Shown: positions 8,737 through 17,046, numbered from the stretch's first letter. The stretch: DNA of 33,348 nucleotides from Sphingomonadales bacterium (GCA_028870315.1 JAGWPW010000065.1:1-33348); one strand, 5' to 3'. Notes: generated by a model from the letters alone, not told the origin. Numbers and translations: made by a program.

Positions 8737-10416
8737 TCAGATGCGCCCTTCGCGAAGCTGGCCGACGGCGGCGGCGCAGGCCCGCGCGGTGAGCGCCATA
8801 TAGGTGAGCGAGGGGTTCTGGCAGGCCGAGGAACTCATCTGCGCGCCGTCGGTGACGAACAGATTGGGCGCATCATGCGCCTGGCTCCATCGGTTGAGCA
8901 CCGAGGTCGCCGGATCATGTCCCATGCGCGCGCCGCCCATCTCGTGAATCGCGGTGCCGCCGGGGCCGGGCTGGTCGAACCCCATGATCACCCTGCCGCC
9001 GGCGGCGGTCAGCATCTCGTCGGCATCGCGCTTCGCCTGGGTCAACGCCGCCTGCTCTTCCCTGCCGAATGCGAATTCGACATGGAGCAGCGGCAGGCCG
9101 GCGGCATCGTTGCGGCTGCGGTCGAGCGTCAGCCGATTGCGCGCGCGCGGCACGCAATCGGCAAAGCCGACCAGCACCATCCGCCAGGCCCCGGGATGGC
9201 GCAGCTTCTGCTTGTAGTCGAGGCCGATACCCGCCTCGCGCTTGCCGGCAGTCCAGGTGCCTTGCAGCGCCCCGCCCTGGAAAGAATAGCCGCGGGTGTG
9301 ACCATCCCCGTCCATGCGGTCCATGTTGCGATAGCGCGCGAGGATCACGCCGTTCGGGCGGTTGCCGAAGGTGGTATGCCCCTCGAAGCCCGGCATCAGC
9401 GCGACCGCCGACAGCGTGTTGGCGTGATCCATGATATGCGTGCCCAGCACGCCGCTGCTGTTCGCAAGCCCGTTCGGCGTCGCCTCCGATGCCGAGTTCA
9501 ACAGAATATGCACCGAATTGAACGCACCGGCATTGAGGAAGACCAGCCGCGCGGTCGCGCGGTGCTGCTGTCCGCTCACCATATAGCGGACCGCGGTGAC
9601 GCGCCTTGTTGCGGGATCGAAGTCCAGCCCCGACACCGCAGCGTCGGTCACCAGGGTCAGCCGGCCGGTGCGCTGTGCCGCGGGCAGGGTGCTCGACTGG
9701 GTGGAGAAATAGGCGCCGAACGAGCAGCCGCGTGCGCAGATCGACCGGTATTGGCAGGCGGTGCGCCCTTCGTCCGGTTTGGCCTCGGTCAGATTGGCGG
9801 TCCGGCCGATGGTGAGGCAGCGCTCGGGCCAGCGCGCGCGAATCGCTTCGCGGACATGCTGCTCGACGACATTGAGCGCCATCGGCGGCTGGAAATGTCC
9901 ATCCGGTAGCTGAGCCAACCCTTCGTGCGCGCCCGATACGCCGATGAAGTCCTCGACCTTGTCGTACCATGGCGCAAGATCGGCATAGCGGATCGGCCAG
10001 TCGGTGCCGTGGCCGTCGCGCAGGTTGGCGCCGAAATCATAATCGGACCAGCGATAGGACTGCCGCCCCCAGGTCAGCGATCGCCCGCCAAGCTGATAGC
10101 TGCGGAACCAGGTGAAGTCGGTCCCCTCGGCGGTGGTGTAGGGATTTTCCGCGTCGTTGACGAAATGGCCTTCGGTGAATTCGTTGAATTGACGGTTGAG
10201 CATCTGCACCGGGTAGTCGCGCAGGTAGCGCTCGGTATCGCCGCGCCCGCGGAACGGCATGTCCCATGGCGCCTTGGTCTCGGTGTCGTAATCGATCTGA
10301 TGGCGAATGGTGCGCCCCCGTTCGATCATCAGCACCTTGAGGCCCGCCTCGGTCAGCTCCTTGGCCGCCCAGCCGCCGGTGATTCCCGAGCCCACCACGA
10401 TTGCGTCGAAATCCAT
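8737..10416 (-). CDS. GMC-family FAD dehydrogenase, large subunit (glucoside 3-dehydrogenase/gluconate 2-dehydrogenase type)
   Basis: This 559-residue flavoprotein has the N-terminal FAD-binding GSGITGG (residues 9-15) with ERG at about 32-34. The GMC C-terminal active site has a His in GTAIHEMGG (His491) and an Asn in ACQNPSLTYMAL (Asn534). Together with the upstream small subunit this is the layout of membrane-linked dehydrogenases such as gluconate 2-dehydrogenase, fructose dehydrogenase and glucoside 3-dehydrogenase. The last oxidises the C3 hydroxyl of glycosides. Given the C-deglycosidase genes nearby, which need 3-oxo substrates, C3 oxidation is the attractive reading but is inferred. 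No cytochrome c subunit is encoded in the window. The ATG at 10416 follows the small-subunit stop by 16 nt, with GGGGAAA upstream; the frame's extension to 10527 overlaps that gene. Confidence 0.88.
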   Translation of the reverse strand: MDFDAIVVGSGITGGWAAKELTEAGLKVLMIERGRTIRHQIDYDTETKAPWDMPFRGRGDTERYLRDYPVQMLNRQFNEFTEGHFVNDAENPYTTAEGTDFTWFRSYQLGGRSLTWGRQSYRWSDYDFGANLRDGHGTDWPIRYADLAPWYDKVEDFIGVSGAHEGLAQLPDGHFQPPMALNVVEQHVREAIRARWPERCLTIGRTANLTEAKPDEGRTACQYRSICARGCSFGAYFSTQSSTLPAAQRTGRLTLVTDAAVSGLDFDPATRRVTAVRYMVSGQQHRATARLVFLNAGAFNSVHILLNSASEATPNGLANSSGVLGTHIMDHANTLSAVALMPGFEGHTTFGNRPNGVILARYRNMDRMDGDGHTRGYSFQGGALQGTWTAGKREAGIGLDYKQKLRHPGAWRMVLVGFADCVPRARNRLTLDRSRNDAAGLPLLHVEFAFGREEQAALTQAKRDADEMLTAAGGRVIMGFDQPGPGGTAIHEMGGARMGHDPATSVLNRWSQAHDAPNLFVTDGAQMSSSACQNPSLTYMALTARACAAAVGQLREGRI

Positions 10417-10432
10417 TGCCGTGTTTCCCCGA

Positions 10433-11053
10433 TTACCCGAAATCGACCGCCGACCAGTCATTCGAGATCGCCCGGGTGTCGGGCGTCTGCGGCAGGTCGG
10501 GATCCCAGCGGCCCGGAACGGGGACATAGCGAAGCTCGACCGCGCCGCCGGCCTCGCTGGTATAATAGCCGAGCAGGATCAGCGCCTTGATCGTGCGCCA
10601 CGGATGCACCGGCGCCGCATCGGCGAAAGCCGCGCGATCGAGCGCGGCAAGCAATGCGTGGCGCTGCTCCGGCCGGCGGCGGATGAAATCCCCGCCGGAG
10701 CGCCGATCGAGTTCGGCTTCCAGCCATTCGAGATGCAGCAATGACAGATCGCTGCGCACATCGGCGGTATACCGCGCCGCAAGTTCCGCCGTCAGCGGCT
10801 TGCGGCTGTCCTCCAATCCATGCGCCAGCGCCAGCACGACGAAATCGGCAACGCCGACATCGCCGGCTCCCGGTGTGTCGCTACGCGGAATAACCAGCGC
10901 GCAGGCTTCGCGCAAAATCGCTTGCTGCCGCGCACTCGGCGAATCACCGGGCGACAGTTCGAGCGCCGCGATCGGCACCCCCAGCGCCAGCGCCAGCAAG
11001 GCCGCGCCGCTCAGGAACGCGCGGCGATCAGGTCCCGGGTCTGCGGCCATCAT
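10433..11053 (-). CDS. Gluconate 2-dehydrogenase subunit 3-like small subunit, Tat-exported
   Basis: The 206-residue protein carries a twin-arginine signal (DRRAFLSGAALLALALG, Arg10-Arg11) and the 'gluconate 2-dehydrogenase subunit 3' domain (central ILREACALVIPRSDTPGA). In this enzyme class the small subunit carries the folded flavin subunit through the Tat system as a hitchhiker, placing the dehydrogenase on the periplasmic side. It is the first gene of a four-gene operon: small subunit, GMC subunit, DHA2 transporter, Hyi-like isomerase. Two ATGs occur in tandem; 11050 is as likely as 11053. A promoter with an overlapping operator-like palindrome lies just upstream. Confidence 0.85.
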   Translation of the reverse strand: MMAADPGPDRRAFLSGAALLALALGVPIAALELSPGDSPSARQQAILREACALVIPRSDTPGAGDVGVADFVVLALAHGLEDSRKPLTAELAARYTADVRSDLSLLHLEWLEAELDRRSGGDFIRRRPEQRHALLAALDRAAFADAAPVHPWRTIKALILLGYYTSEAGGAVELRYVPVPGRWDPDLPQTPDTRAISNDWSAVDFG

Positions 11054-11096
11054 CGATCCTGCTTCCCCACCGCCAGCGGTGTTCTTCTGTTATAAA

Positions 11097-11135
11097 TTGG
11101 AATGCTCATTTTATATCGTGCGGCGCGGCTGTCAA
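11097..11135 (-). promoter_or_regulatory. Promoter plus operator-like palindrome (site a) for the GMC dehydrogenase operon
   Basis: On the minus strand TTGACA (11135-11130) is followed after 16 nt by TAAAAT (11113-11108). The -10 is overlapped by TTGGAA-N6-TTTTAT (11097-11114), one member of the recurrent palindrome family of the island. The gene starts about 50 nt downstream. Confidence 0.6.
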
Positions 11136-11238
11136 GCAGCGGTTGCAGCACGCCCGGCGTCTCGGCACGGCAAGGCCGATCGGTCCGGCCCCGCCCGATT
11201 TCCGGGGACTGTCTGATAATCCACAGGGCGTGGTCGTT

Positions 11239-11291
11239 TTTTGGCCACCGCCCGCCCCGCACCTTCGGCGTGGGGCGGGCGGTGGCCAAAA
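11239..11291. repeat. 20-bp perfect inverted repeat (large hairpin)
   Basis: TTTTGGCC... at 11239-11258 is perfectly complementary to 11272-11291, a 20-bp stem of which 16 bp are almost pure G/C, with a 13-nt loop. It lies in the gap between the TonB receptor stop and the dehydrogenase operon promoter. Read from the receptor side it is followed by A residues rather than T, so it is not a classical terminator by itself. It may stabilise the receptor mRNA 3' end or insulate the two units. Confidence 0.65.
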
Positions 11292-11309
11292 CGCGCTTCC
11301 TTCGCGCGT
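11288..11309 (-). terminator. Possible terminator of the TonB receptor gene
   Basis: On the minus strand a 6-bp GC stem (11309-11304 with 11296-11291), a 7-nt loop and then TTTT (11291-11288) begin 14 nt after the receptor stop. The stem is short, and the large inverted repeat overlaps its T-run. Confidence 0.45.
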
Positions 11310-11323
11310 CTTGAAGCCAATTC

Positions 11324-13705
11324 TCAGAACTTGGCCTCGAACTGCAAACCGACCGTGCGGTGCGAATTGCCGTCGATCACCTGCCACAGCCCGCCGGCCG
11401 CAAAAGCGGTGGTCGGGTAGAGCTGCGTCGGATAGACCTTGTTGCCCAGATTGCGCCCGAACACGGAAACGGACCAGTTCGCCGACGATTTCAGGCTGGC
11501 GCGTGCGTTGATGAGGGTCGTGCCGGGCACGACGAATTCGGGATTGGCCGAAAGATACATCGACTGGCTTGATCGCACGGTGGCGTCGCCGCCGAGCACC
11601 AGCGAGTAGCGTTCCGACAACGGCACTTCCTGTTCGACCGATATCGTCATCTTGAACTTCGGTGCGTAATTCAGCTGATGGCCGCCAAGATCGAGGCCGT
11701 CGGCGCCAAGGAACCCGGCGGGATACTTCGCGACGTTGTAGATGCCTGAAAAATCGATCGTCGAGCCCCGAATGGGGTGACCGAAGATTTCCCATTCAAC
11801 GCCCTTGGTCTTGACCGAAGGAACGCTGACGTTGTTGTTGATCAGACCGGACGGCCCGGGCACCGTCGATTGTGCCTGGTAATTCTTCACGTCGGTGTAG
11901 AAGGCATCGGCATCGACATACAGCTTGTTGCCCAGCAGCGATTGCTTGATACCGACCTCGAAGTTGGTCGGGCGCTCGGGCTTCAGCACGTTCAGCGCCG
12001 AGTATGTGGCCGGCGCGGTATTCGTCGCGGTCAGGCCATCGTTGATTTCGGGCGCCTTGTAGCCGGTCGAAACCGTAGCATAGACCATCGTCGCGGGCGT
12101 GAAGTCATGCTGCACGCCGGCCCGGAAGGTGACCGCATTGGCGGTGGCGGCATTCGAGAAATAGGCCGTGCTGTTGTCGTTCGGCGCGTTCACCTCGCTC
12201 TCCGAAACCCGCGAATGGGTGTAGCGCAGCCCGGCGATCAGGCGGGTCGCATCGCCAAGATAATATGTGCCGTTGGCAAAACCGGCGATATCGGTCGTAT
12301 GCGCCGATGAAATCGCCGGCGACGCGAAATTGAACAGCGGCAGCGAGGATGGACCGCCCACCGAAGCCAGGTCGATGTCGAGCTCGCCCGGCTGGTTCGC
12401 GTAATAGGCGGTATGTTGGTAATAGAGCCCGGCGACCCACTCGAAGTGGTGATTGGCCAGAGACGCGATGCGCAGTTCCTGGGTGACCAGATTGTTTCGT
12501 ACGATCTGCGGATTGTTGCCCGACCCGGTCAGAAGGTCGCGCACCGGCAGGCAGTTGTATTTCGCACCGGAGGTAATGCAATTGGTGAGGTATTGTCCGG
12601 CTGTAGCCGGGTCGATGCCGATGATGTTATTGGCATTGGTGTCGTAGCTTTCGCGCCACGAGGTGATCGATGTCAGCGTCGCGCCACCGAGCGCGACATC
12701 GAACTGGCCCGAGACGCCGCCGACGCTGGCATTGAAGAAGGTCGGCGTGCTCTGGCAGGAATCGAAATTGTTGGGGCCGACATTCACGCCGCAGGCGCTC
12801 AGCGCCTGCGCCAGCGGCGATCCGGGGGTGACGGCGCGATAGGACAGCACGCTGATGTTGTCGTCGGTCGAACGGTCGTAATCGCCGATCAGGTTGAAGG
12901 TCACGTTGCTGCCGAAATGCGCAAGGTAGCGCAGCCGCAAGGCATAGGAGGTGAGCGATTCGTCCTGACCGGTGAAGGTGTCGTGCGTCATCCCGGTGTT
13001 GTTGTAGGTTTGCAGCGCGATACGGAGCGCCGAATCATCCGAAACCGGAAGGTTGACGGCGCCGCGCAGCACCCGCCTCATATATTCCGAGCCGAAATCG
13101 GAAACGGTGATTTCCCCGTTCAGATAGCCCGAGGTCTGACCGATTTTCGGCGCGGTCGTGGTGATGTTGATGACCCCGGCGGACACCGAACTGCCGAACA
13201 GCGTTCCCTGCGGGCCCTTCAGAACCTCGACGCGACTGATATCGAACAGGTCGGTGATGTTCGCCTTGCCCAGCACCACACCATCGAGCACGATCGACAC
13301 CGAGGGCGCGACCGTTGCCCCATTGAGCTGGTTGGTGCCAATGCCGCGGACGAATCCGCCGCCACCGGGCGCCGCCGATGGCGCGGTGAATTCAAGACTC
13401 GCCGACGCCTGCGACAGGTCCTGAATGTCCTGAACGCCCCGGCGGGCGAGTTGGTCAGCGCCGATCACGGTGAGCGAGACGGGCACCTGCTGCACGTTTT
13501 CGGTGCGCTTCTGCGCGGTTACCACGATTTCAGTGTCGGCCCCGGCATCCGGCGTGCCGCTGGCCGCGGGCGCGGCTTGCGCGAAGGCTGGCGAGGCAAA
13601 CGACGCAAACGACGCAAACGAGGCAAACGAGGCAAACGACAAGGCGCAAGCACCGGCCATCGTGCTGCCGCCACGCAGCAGGGCGCACGTCAAATGACGA
13701 ATCAT
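11324..13705 (-). CDS. TonB-dependent outer-membrane receptor
   Basis: The roughly 793-residue protein has a signal peptide ending SPAFAQA, a TonB-box-like segment (TEIVVTAQKR), then a plug domain (QQVPVSLTVIGADQL, VEVLKGPQGTLFGSSVSAGVINI) and a beta-barrel ending in GLQFEAKF with the usual terminal Phe. There is no N-terminal signalling domain. Such receptors take up scarce or bulky compounds using TonB energy; in sphingomonads many import aromatic or glycosidic substrates. The ATG at 13705 has GGGGAGG 6 nt upstream; an in-frame ATG at 13723 has weaker support. The signal peptide contains five tandem FAS tripeptides encoded by a 9-bp repeat, which is unusual. It is divergently transcribed from the isomerase-GPH transporter operon. 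Role in the island: uptake of the glycoside (inferred). Confidence 0.9.
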   Translation of the reverse strand: MIRHLTCALLRGGSTMAGACALSFASFASFASFASFASPAFAQAAPAASGTPDAGADTEIVVTAQKRTENVQQVPVSLTVIGADQLARRGVQDIQDLSQASASLEFTAPSAAPGGGGFVRGIGTNQLNGATVAPSVSIVLDGVVLGKANITDLFDISRVEVLKGPQGTLFGSSVSAGVINITTTAPKIGQTSGYLNGEITVSDFGSEYMRRVLRGAVNLPVSDDSALRIALQTYNNTGMTHDTFTGQDESLTSYALRLRYLAHFGSNVTFNLIGDYDRSTDDNISVLSYRAVTPGSPLAQALSACGVNVGPNNFDSCQSTPTFFNASVGGVSGQFDVALGGATLTSITSWRESYDTNANNIIGIDPATAGQYLTNCITSGAKYNCLPVRDLLTGSGNNPQIVRNNLVTQELRIASLANHHFEWVAGLYYQHTAYYANQPGELDIDLASVGGPSSLPLFNFASPAISSAHTTDIAGFANGTYYLGDATRLIAGLRYTHSRVSESEVNAPNDNSTAYFSNAATANAVTFRAGVQHDFTPATMVYATVSTGYKAPEINDGLTATNTAPATYSALNVLKPERPTNFEVGIKQSLLGNKLYVDADAFYTDVKNYQAQSTVPGPSGLINNNVSVPSVKTKGVEWEIFGHPIRGSTIDFSGIYNVAKYPAGFLGADGLDLGGHQLNYAPKFKMTISVEQEVPLSERYSLVLGGDATVRSSQSMYLSANPEFVVPGTTLINARASLKSSANWSVSVFGRNLGNKVYPTQLYPTTAFAAGGLWQVIDGNSHRTVGLQFEAKF
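13593..13637. repeat. Five tandem 9-bp repeats in the receptor signal peptide
   Basis: The unit GAsGCAAAC (s = C or G) occurs five times head to tail on the plus strand and encodes FAS repeats in the hydrophobic part of the TonB-receptor signal peptide. Gain or loss of a unit keeps the frame and would lengthen or shorten the signal peptide by three residues. Confidence 0.85.
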
Positions 13706-13764
13706 CACGATCCTCCCCTCCATCGCGAGCGCAAATCTTCTGGCGCTGGCGTTTCGTCATCGTC

Positions 13765-13807
13765 GATTATGACGCCGCCGCATCACTGTCAAGAATAATA
13801 ATTCCAG
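13765..13807 (-). promoter_or_regulatory. Promoter plus operator-like palindrome (site b) for the TonB receptor
   Basis: Minus-strand TTGACA (13792-13787) with a -10 around 13771-13765 (CATAAT or ATAATC at 15-16 nt spacing). The 18-bp site CAAGAA-N6-TTCCAG (13790-13807) overlaps the -35 box, a position suited to repression. Confidence 0.55.
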
Positions 13808-13867
13808 TTCGTGGATTTCGGATCATGCGCAGCATCGGGGCTTGTGCACGGGACGGAAACCGCATAA

Positions 13868-13885
13868 CAGAAATGATAATTCTAA
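13868..13885 (+). promoter_or_regulatory. Operator-like palindrome (site c) upstream of the isomerase-GPH-ThuA operon
   Basis: CAGAAA-N6-TTCTAA matches the island consensus well in its right half. It lies just downstream of, or on, a plausible -10 (TAACAG at 13865 or TGATAA at 13874) and 52 nt before the isomerase start. Confidence 0.5.
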
Positions 13886-13937
13886 TAATATGCGCGTTCG
13901 CCCGGCCGAGCCGGCAGCGCAGGCAGGAGAGCATCGC

Positions 13938-14702
13938 ATGATCATCGCACCTTGCATCGAATGGCACTTCGCCGAGGCCGGCGACCTTGCCGACCGCATC
14001 CGCGCCGCGCATGCCGCAGGCTGCAAGGCCGCCGAGTTCCACCTCTGGCGCGACAAGGATCTCGACCGCCTTGCCACCGCGCTCGACGAAACCGGGGTGC
14101 GAATCACCGGCTTCTGCGCCGACCCGCGCCGCAGCCTGGTCGATCCCGCACAGCACGACGAACTCGTCGCCGCGGTGGCCGATACCATTGCCGCGGGCAA
14201 GCGCATCGGCTCGCCGCCGATCATCATCGCCTCGGGCTTCCTGCGCGACGGGGTGAGCGCCGAGGCCCATTTCGATGCGGCGGTCACCGCCCTCGCGCGG
14301 GTCGCGGCGCTGGCCGAGGCGCAAGGCGCGATGCTGCTTCTCGAACCGCTCAATGATCGCATCGATCATCCCGGCATGTATCTGGTCAGCACCACGCTCG
14401 GGCTCGACCTGATCGAGGCGGTGGGCAGCCCCAATCTCCGGCTGCTTTACGATGTTTATCATTCGACGGTGATGGGCGAGGACATGGCAGCGGTTCTCAA
14501 GGGCCGCATCCACCTCGTCCACCACGTGCAGGTCGCCGATTACGTCGGGCGCAACGAGCCGGGGAGCGGTGGTATCGACTGGCATCAGGTGATCGCGACA
14601 TTGCGCGCGATGGGATACCGCGGCGCGATCGGGCTCGAATATCGGCCGACCCGGCCGATGGCGCAATCGCTGGCGCAAACCCGCGCGGCCCTGGGGCTGT
14701 GA
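13938..14702 (+). CDS. Hydroxypyruvate isomerase-like sugar isomerase/epimerase (TIM barrel), second copy
   Basis: The 254-residue protein is the same family as the gene at 6511: LLLEPLNDR (Glu136), YDVYHS (Asp172), HHVQVADYVGRNEPGSGGIDW (about 196-215) and GLEYRP (Glu234) make the metal site. The two copies are clearly divergent, with matching blocks only around the active site, so they may act on different keto-sugars. The ATG at 13938 is preceded by AGGAG with 8-nt spacing; upstream in-frame codons read like promoter DNA. It overlaps the next gene by GTGA, so translation of the transporter is coupled. In context it is a candidate for converting the oxidised sugar set free from the glycoside. 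Confidence 0.85.
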   Translation: MIIAPCIEWHFAEAGDLADRIRAAHAAGCKAAEFHLWRDKDLDRLATALDETGVRITGFCADPRRSLVDPAQHDELVAAVADTIAAGKRIGSPPIIIASGFLRDGVSAEAHFDAAVTALARVAALAEAQGAMLLLEPLNDRIDHPGMYLVSTTLGLDLIEAVGSPNLRLLYDVYHSTVMGEDMAAVLKGRIHLVHHVQVADYVGRNEPGSGGIDWHQVIATLRAMGYRGAIGLEYRPTRPMAQSLAQTRAALGL

Positions 14703-16045
14703 GCGAAGACCGCAGCGCTCGCCCGATCGGGCTCGGCGAGCGGCTGAGCTATGGCTTCGGCGATCTCGGGACCAGCCTTGCCTACAACACGGCGAGCGGC
14801 TTCCTGCTGTTCTACTACACCAATGTCGTGCACCTGCCCGCCGCGGCGATCGGCACGGTGTTTCTCATCGCGCGCGTGCTTGACGCGATTATCGACATCG
14901 CGGTCGGCATCGCGGTGGACCGGACCCGCAGCCGCTGGGGCCGCACCCGACCCTATTTCCTGTTTACCGCGATACCCTATGCCATCGTCACCGTGCTGCT
15001 GTTCCGCGTGCCGCATTGGCCGCTGTTCGCCGAGCTCGTCTACGCCTTCCTGACCTTCAAGGCGCTCGGCATCCTGATGTCGTTTCAGGCGATCCCCTAT
15101 ACCGCGCTCATGCCGATGATGACGCGCGACACCGGCGAGCGGCTGAGGCTCGCCGGGATGCGCTCGATCGGAACTTCGGTGTCGGTGGTGCTGGGCACCG
15201 CCGCGACGATGCCGCTCGTCGGGCTGTTCGGCGGCGGCGATGCGCAGCGCGGCTTTGGCGCGGTGGCGGTGCTGTTCGCCGGCATCGGCATCATCGCGAC
15301 CTTCGCGCTGTTCCGCAATTGCCGCGAGCGCTTCCACGATCCGGCAACAGCGCGCTTCGCCATCCTGCCCGCGGTGGGCGAAATGTTGCGCAACCGCGCC
15401 TGGCTGGTCTGCTTTGGCTTCTGCCTCGTCTATTTCGTCCGCTTCGGCATCATGATGTCGGCGACGCCCTATTTCGCGATCGAGGTGATGCACCGGCCCT
15501 GGCTGATTTCGGTGATGCTGCCGGCGGTCTCGGGGATGCTGCTGCTGTCCTCCTTCGTCGCCCCGCCGATCCTGGCGCGCACGGGGTTGCGCGGTGGCAG
15601 CCTGGCGGTGCTGGTGCTGGCGGCGCTGCTGTTCGCGCTGCTGCCGCTGACCGAAGCGAGCATTCCCGCCTTTCTCACGGTGTATGTGCTCGCCTGCCTT
15701 GCGACCTCGATCACGATCACCGCCGCCTTCACGATGATCGCCGAGACGGTCGATTTCCACGAGAGCCGGTTCGGCGTTCGGCGCGAAGGGCTGCTGGCCT
15801 CGGGGATCAGCCTTTCGACCAAGCTCGGCATGGCGATCGGCACCGCCGGCTTCGCCTTCATGCTCGGCGCGGTCGGCTATGCGCCCGCCGCGGTCAGCGA
15901 GGGCGCGCGCGCGGCGATCCGCTGGAGCTATTACGGCAGCGCCGTGGTGCTGCTGACCGCGCAATGCGTGGTCGTGCTGCTCTGGCCGAAGCGCGCGCAG
16001 CGGCAGCGAGCCGCCGAAGCCGATCTCACCACCGCGCCGACCTGA
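14699..16045 (+). CDS. GPH-family sugar:cation symporter (MelB-like MFS)
   Basis: This 448-residue membrane protein has about 12 helices and the glycoside-pentoside-hexuronide family hallmarks: GFGDLGTSLAYN near the start, ARVLDAIIDIAVGIAVDRTRSRWGRTRPY after helices 2-3, and RREGLLASGISLSTKLGMAIG in the second half. GPH proteins import glycosides or sugars with Na+ or H+. The GTG start at 14699 overlaps the isomerase stop (GTGA). Of the three MFS proteins in the island this one is the best candidate for carrying a glycoside or an oxidised sugar into the cytoplasm; the substrate is not readable from sequence. Confidence 0.88.
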   Translation: MSEDRSARPIGLGERLSYGFGDLGTSLAYNTASGFLLFYYTNVVHLPAAAIGTVFLIARVLDAIIDIAVGIAVDRTRSRWGRTRPYFLFTAIPYAIVTVLLFRVPHWPLFAELVYAFLTFKALGILMSFQAIPYTALMPMMTRDTGERLRLAGMRSIGTSVSVVLGTAATMPLVGLFGGGDAQRGFGAVAVLFAGIGIIATFALFRNCRERFHDPATARFAILPAVGEMLRNRAWLVCFGFCLVYFVRFGIMMSATPYFAIEVMHRPWLISVMLPAVSGMLLLSSFVAPPILARTGLRGGSLAVLVLAALLFALLPLTEASIPAFLTVYVLACLATSITITAAFTMIAETVDFHESRFGVRREGLLASGISLSTKLGMAIGTAGFAFMLGAVGYAPAAVSEGARAAIRWSYYGSAVVLLTAQCVVVLLWPKRAQRQRAAEADLTTAPT

Positions 16046-16061
16046 AACAGGAGACATGCGA

Positions 16062-17009
16062 ATGAAGCGATTTCTCGCGCCCGCCGCTTTCGCCCTCGCG
16101 CTGGCGATGCCGCTCGGCGCGCAGGTGATCGTCCATCCCGCCTATCGCCCGCCCGAGACCGTCCAGCGCGTCTCGATCCCGGTCGATCCCGCCGAAAAGC
16201 GGCTGCGCGTGCTCATCATCAGCGGCCAGAACAGCTACGAACACGATTGGACCGGGGTCGATAACGCGCTGCGCACGCTGTTCCAGGACAGCGGCCGCTT
16301 CGACGTGCGCGTCACCGAGGATTTCGATCACGGCACGCTCGCCATGCTCAAGGCCTACGACGTGGTGCTGCTCAACTATTCGAGCCGCTGGGTCTATGAC
16401 GATCCCGCGGAGCACCGCTGGTCACCCGCGGCCGAACAGGCGCTGTTCGACTACGTCCGCCAGGGCGGCGGCCTCGTCGCCTATCATTCATCCTTCACCT
16501 GGGGCTACAACTGGCCCGCATATCGCCGCCTGGTCGGCGCGGTGATGGTGCCGGGCAGCAGCCGCCGCTCGCCACCGGGCGCGTTCCCGGTCCACATCGT
16601 CGATCGCGACAACCCGATCACGCGCGGCATGCGCGAGTTCATCTGGACCTACAACGATGACATGTACACCAACATGAGCATCGACCCGGAGGCGCACATC
16701 CATGTGCTGGCGACCGCGCACGACGCTTCGGCGGGCTACGACCCGCGTCTGGCCGGGCCGAAATACCCGGTCGCCGCCTATACGCCCGAGAAATTGCGCG
16801 CGATGAAGGGCATGGATCAGGACCACCCGCAGGTCTGGACCGAGGATTACGGCGCGGGCCGGGTTTTCGCCATCACCCTCGGGCATGACGAGGTGTCGCT
16901 GCACTTCCAGCCGCTCCAGACACTGCTGCTGCGCGGCACCGAATGGGCGGCGAGTGGCCGGGTGACGCTGCCGGTGCTCGAAGATGCCAAGGATTATCCG
17001 ACGAAGTGA
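16062..17009 (+). CDS. ThuA-like (trehalose utilisation) domain protein, exported
   Basis: The 315-residue protein has a signal peptide (MKRFLAPAAFALALAMPLGA) and then a class-I glutamine-amidotransferase-like ThuA domain: LRVLIISGQNSYEHDW, DVVLLNYSSRW, GGGLVAYHSSF, GRVFAITLGHD. ThuA-like proteins occur with sugar 3-oxidation pathways (ThuAB in rhizobia act in the 3-keto-disaccharide route), although the chemical role of the family is poorly defined. That matches an island containing a glucoside-3-dehydrogenase-like enzyme. The ATG at 16062 has AGGAG 8 nt upstream; the ATG at 16056 is too close to it. Third gene of the operon, 16 nt after the symporter. Export suggests action on a periplasmic 3-oxo-glycoside (inferred). 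Confidence 0.8.
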   Translation: MKRFLAPAAFALALAMPLGAQVIVHPAYRPPETVQRVSIPVDPAEKRLRVLIISGQNSYEHDWTGVDNALRTLFQDSGRFDVRVTEDFDHGTLAMLKAYDVVLLNYSSRWVYDDPAEHRWSPAAEQALFDYVRQGGGLVAYHSSFTWGYNWPAYRRLVGAVMVPGSSRRSPPGAFPVHIVDRDNPITRGMREFIWTYNDDMYTNMSIDPEAHIHVLATAHDASAGYDPRLAGPKYPVAAYTPEKLRAMKGMDQDHPQVWTEDYGAGRVFAITLGHDEVSLHFQPLQTLLLRGTEWAASGRVTLPVLEDAKDYPTK

Positions 17010-17016
17010 GGGTGTG

Positions 17017-17038
17017 GGGGCGCGGGGGCCCGCGCCCC
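17017..17038. terminator. GC-rich stem-loop between convergent genes
   Basis: GGGGCGCGGG (17017-17026) pairs with CCCGCGCCCC (17029-17038). It lies between the ThuA-like gene stop (17009) and the stop of the minus-strand gene (17047), so it may act for both. There is no T-run, so strength is uncertain. Confidence 0.5.
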
Positions 17039-17046
17039 GGCCGCCT

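Noticed and set aside
7317..8792. 491-codon plus-strand frame antisense to the DHA2 transporter
   Set aside because: Charged low-complexity translation typical of the reverse of a membrane protein; no start signal.
13593..13637. CRISPR-like repeat array
   Set aside because: The units are 9 bp without spacers and lie in frame inside a coding sequence.
12413..13798. 461-codon plus-strand frame antisense to the TonB receptor
   Set aside because: No domain and covered by a well-supported receptor gene.
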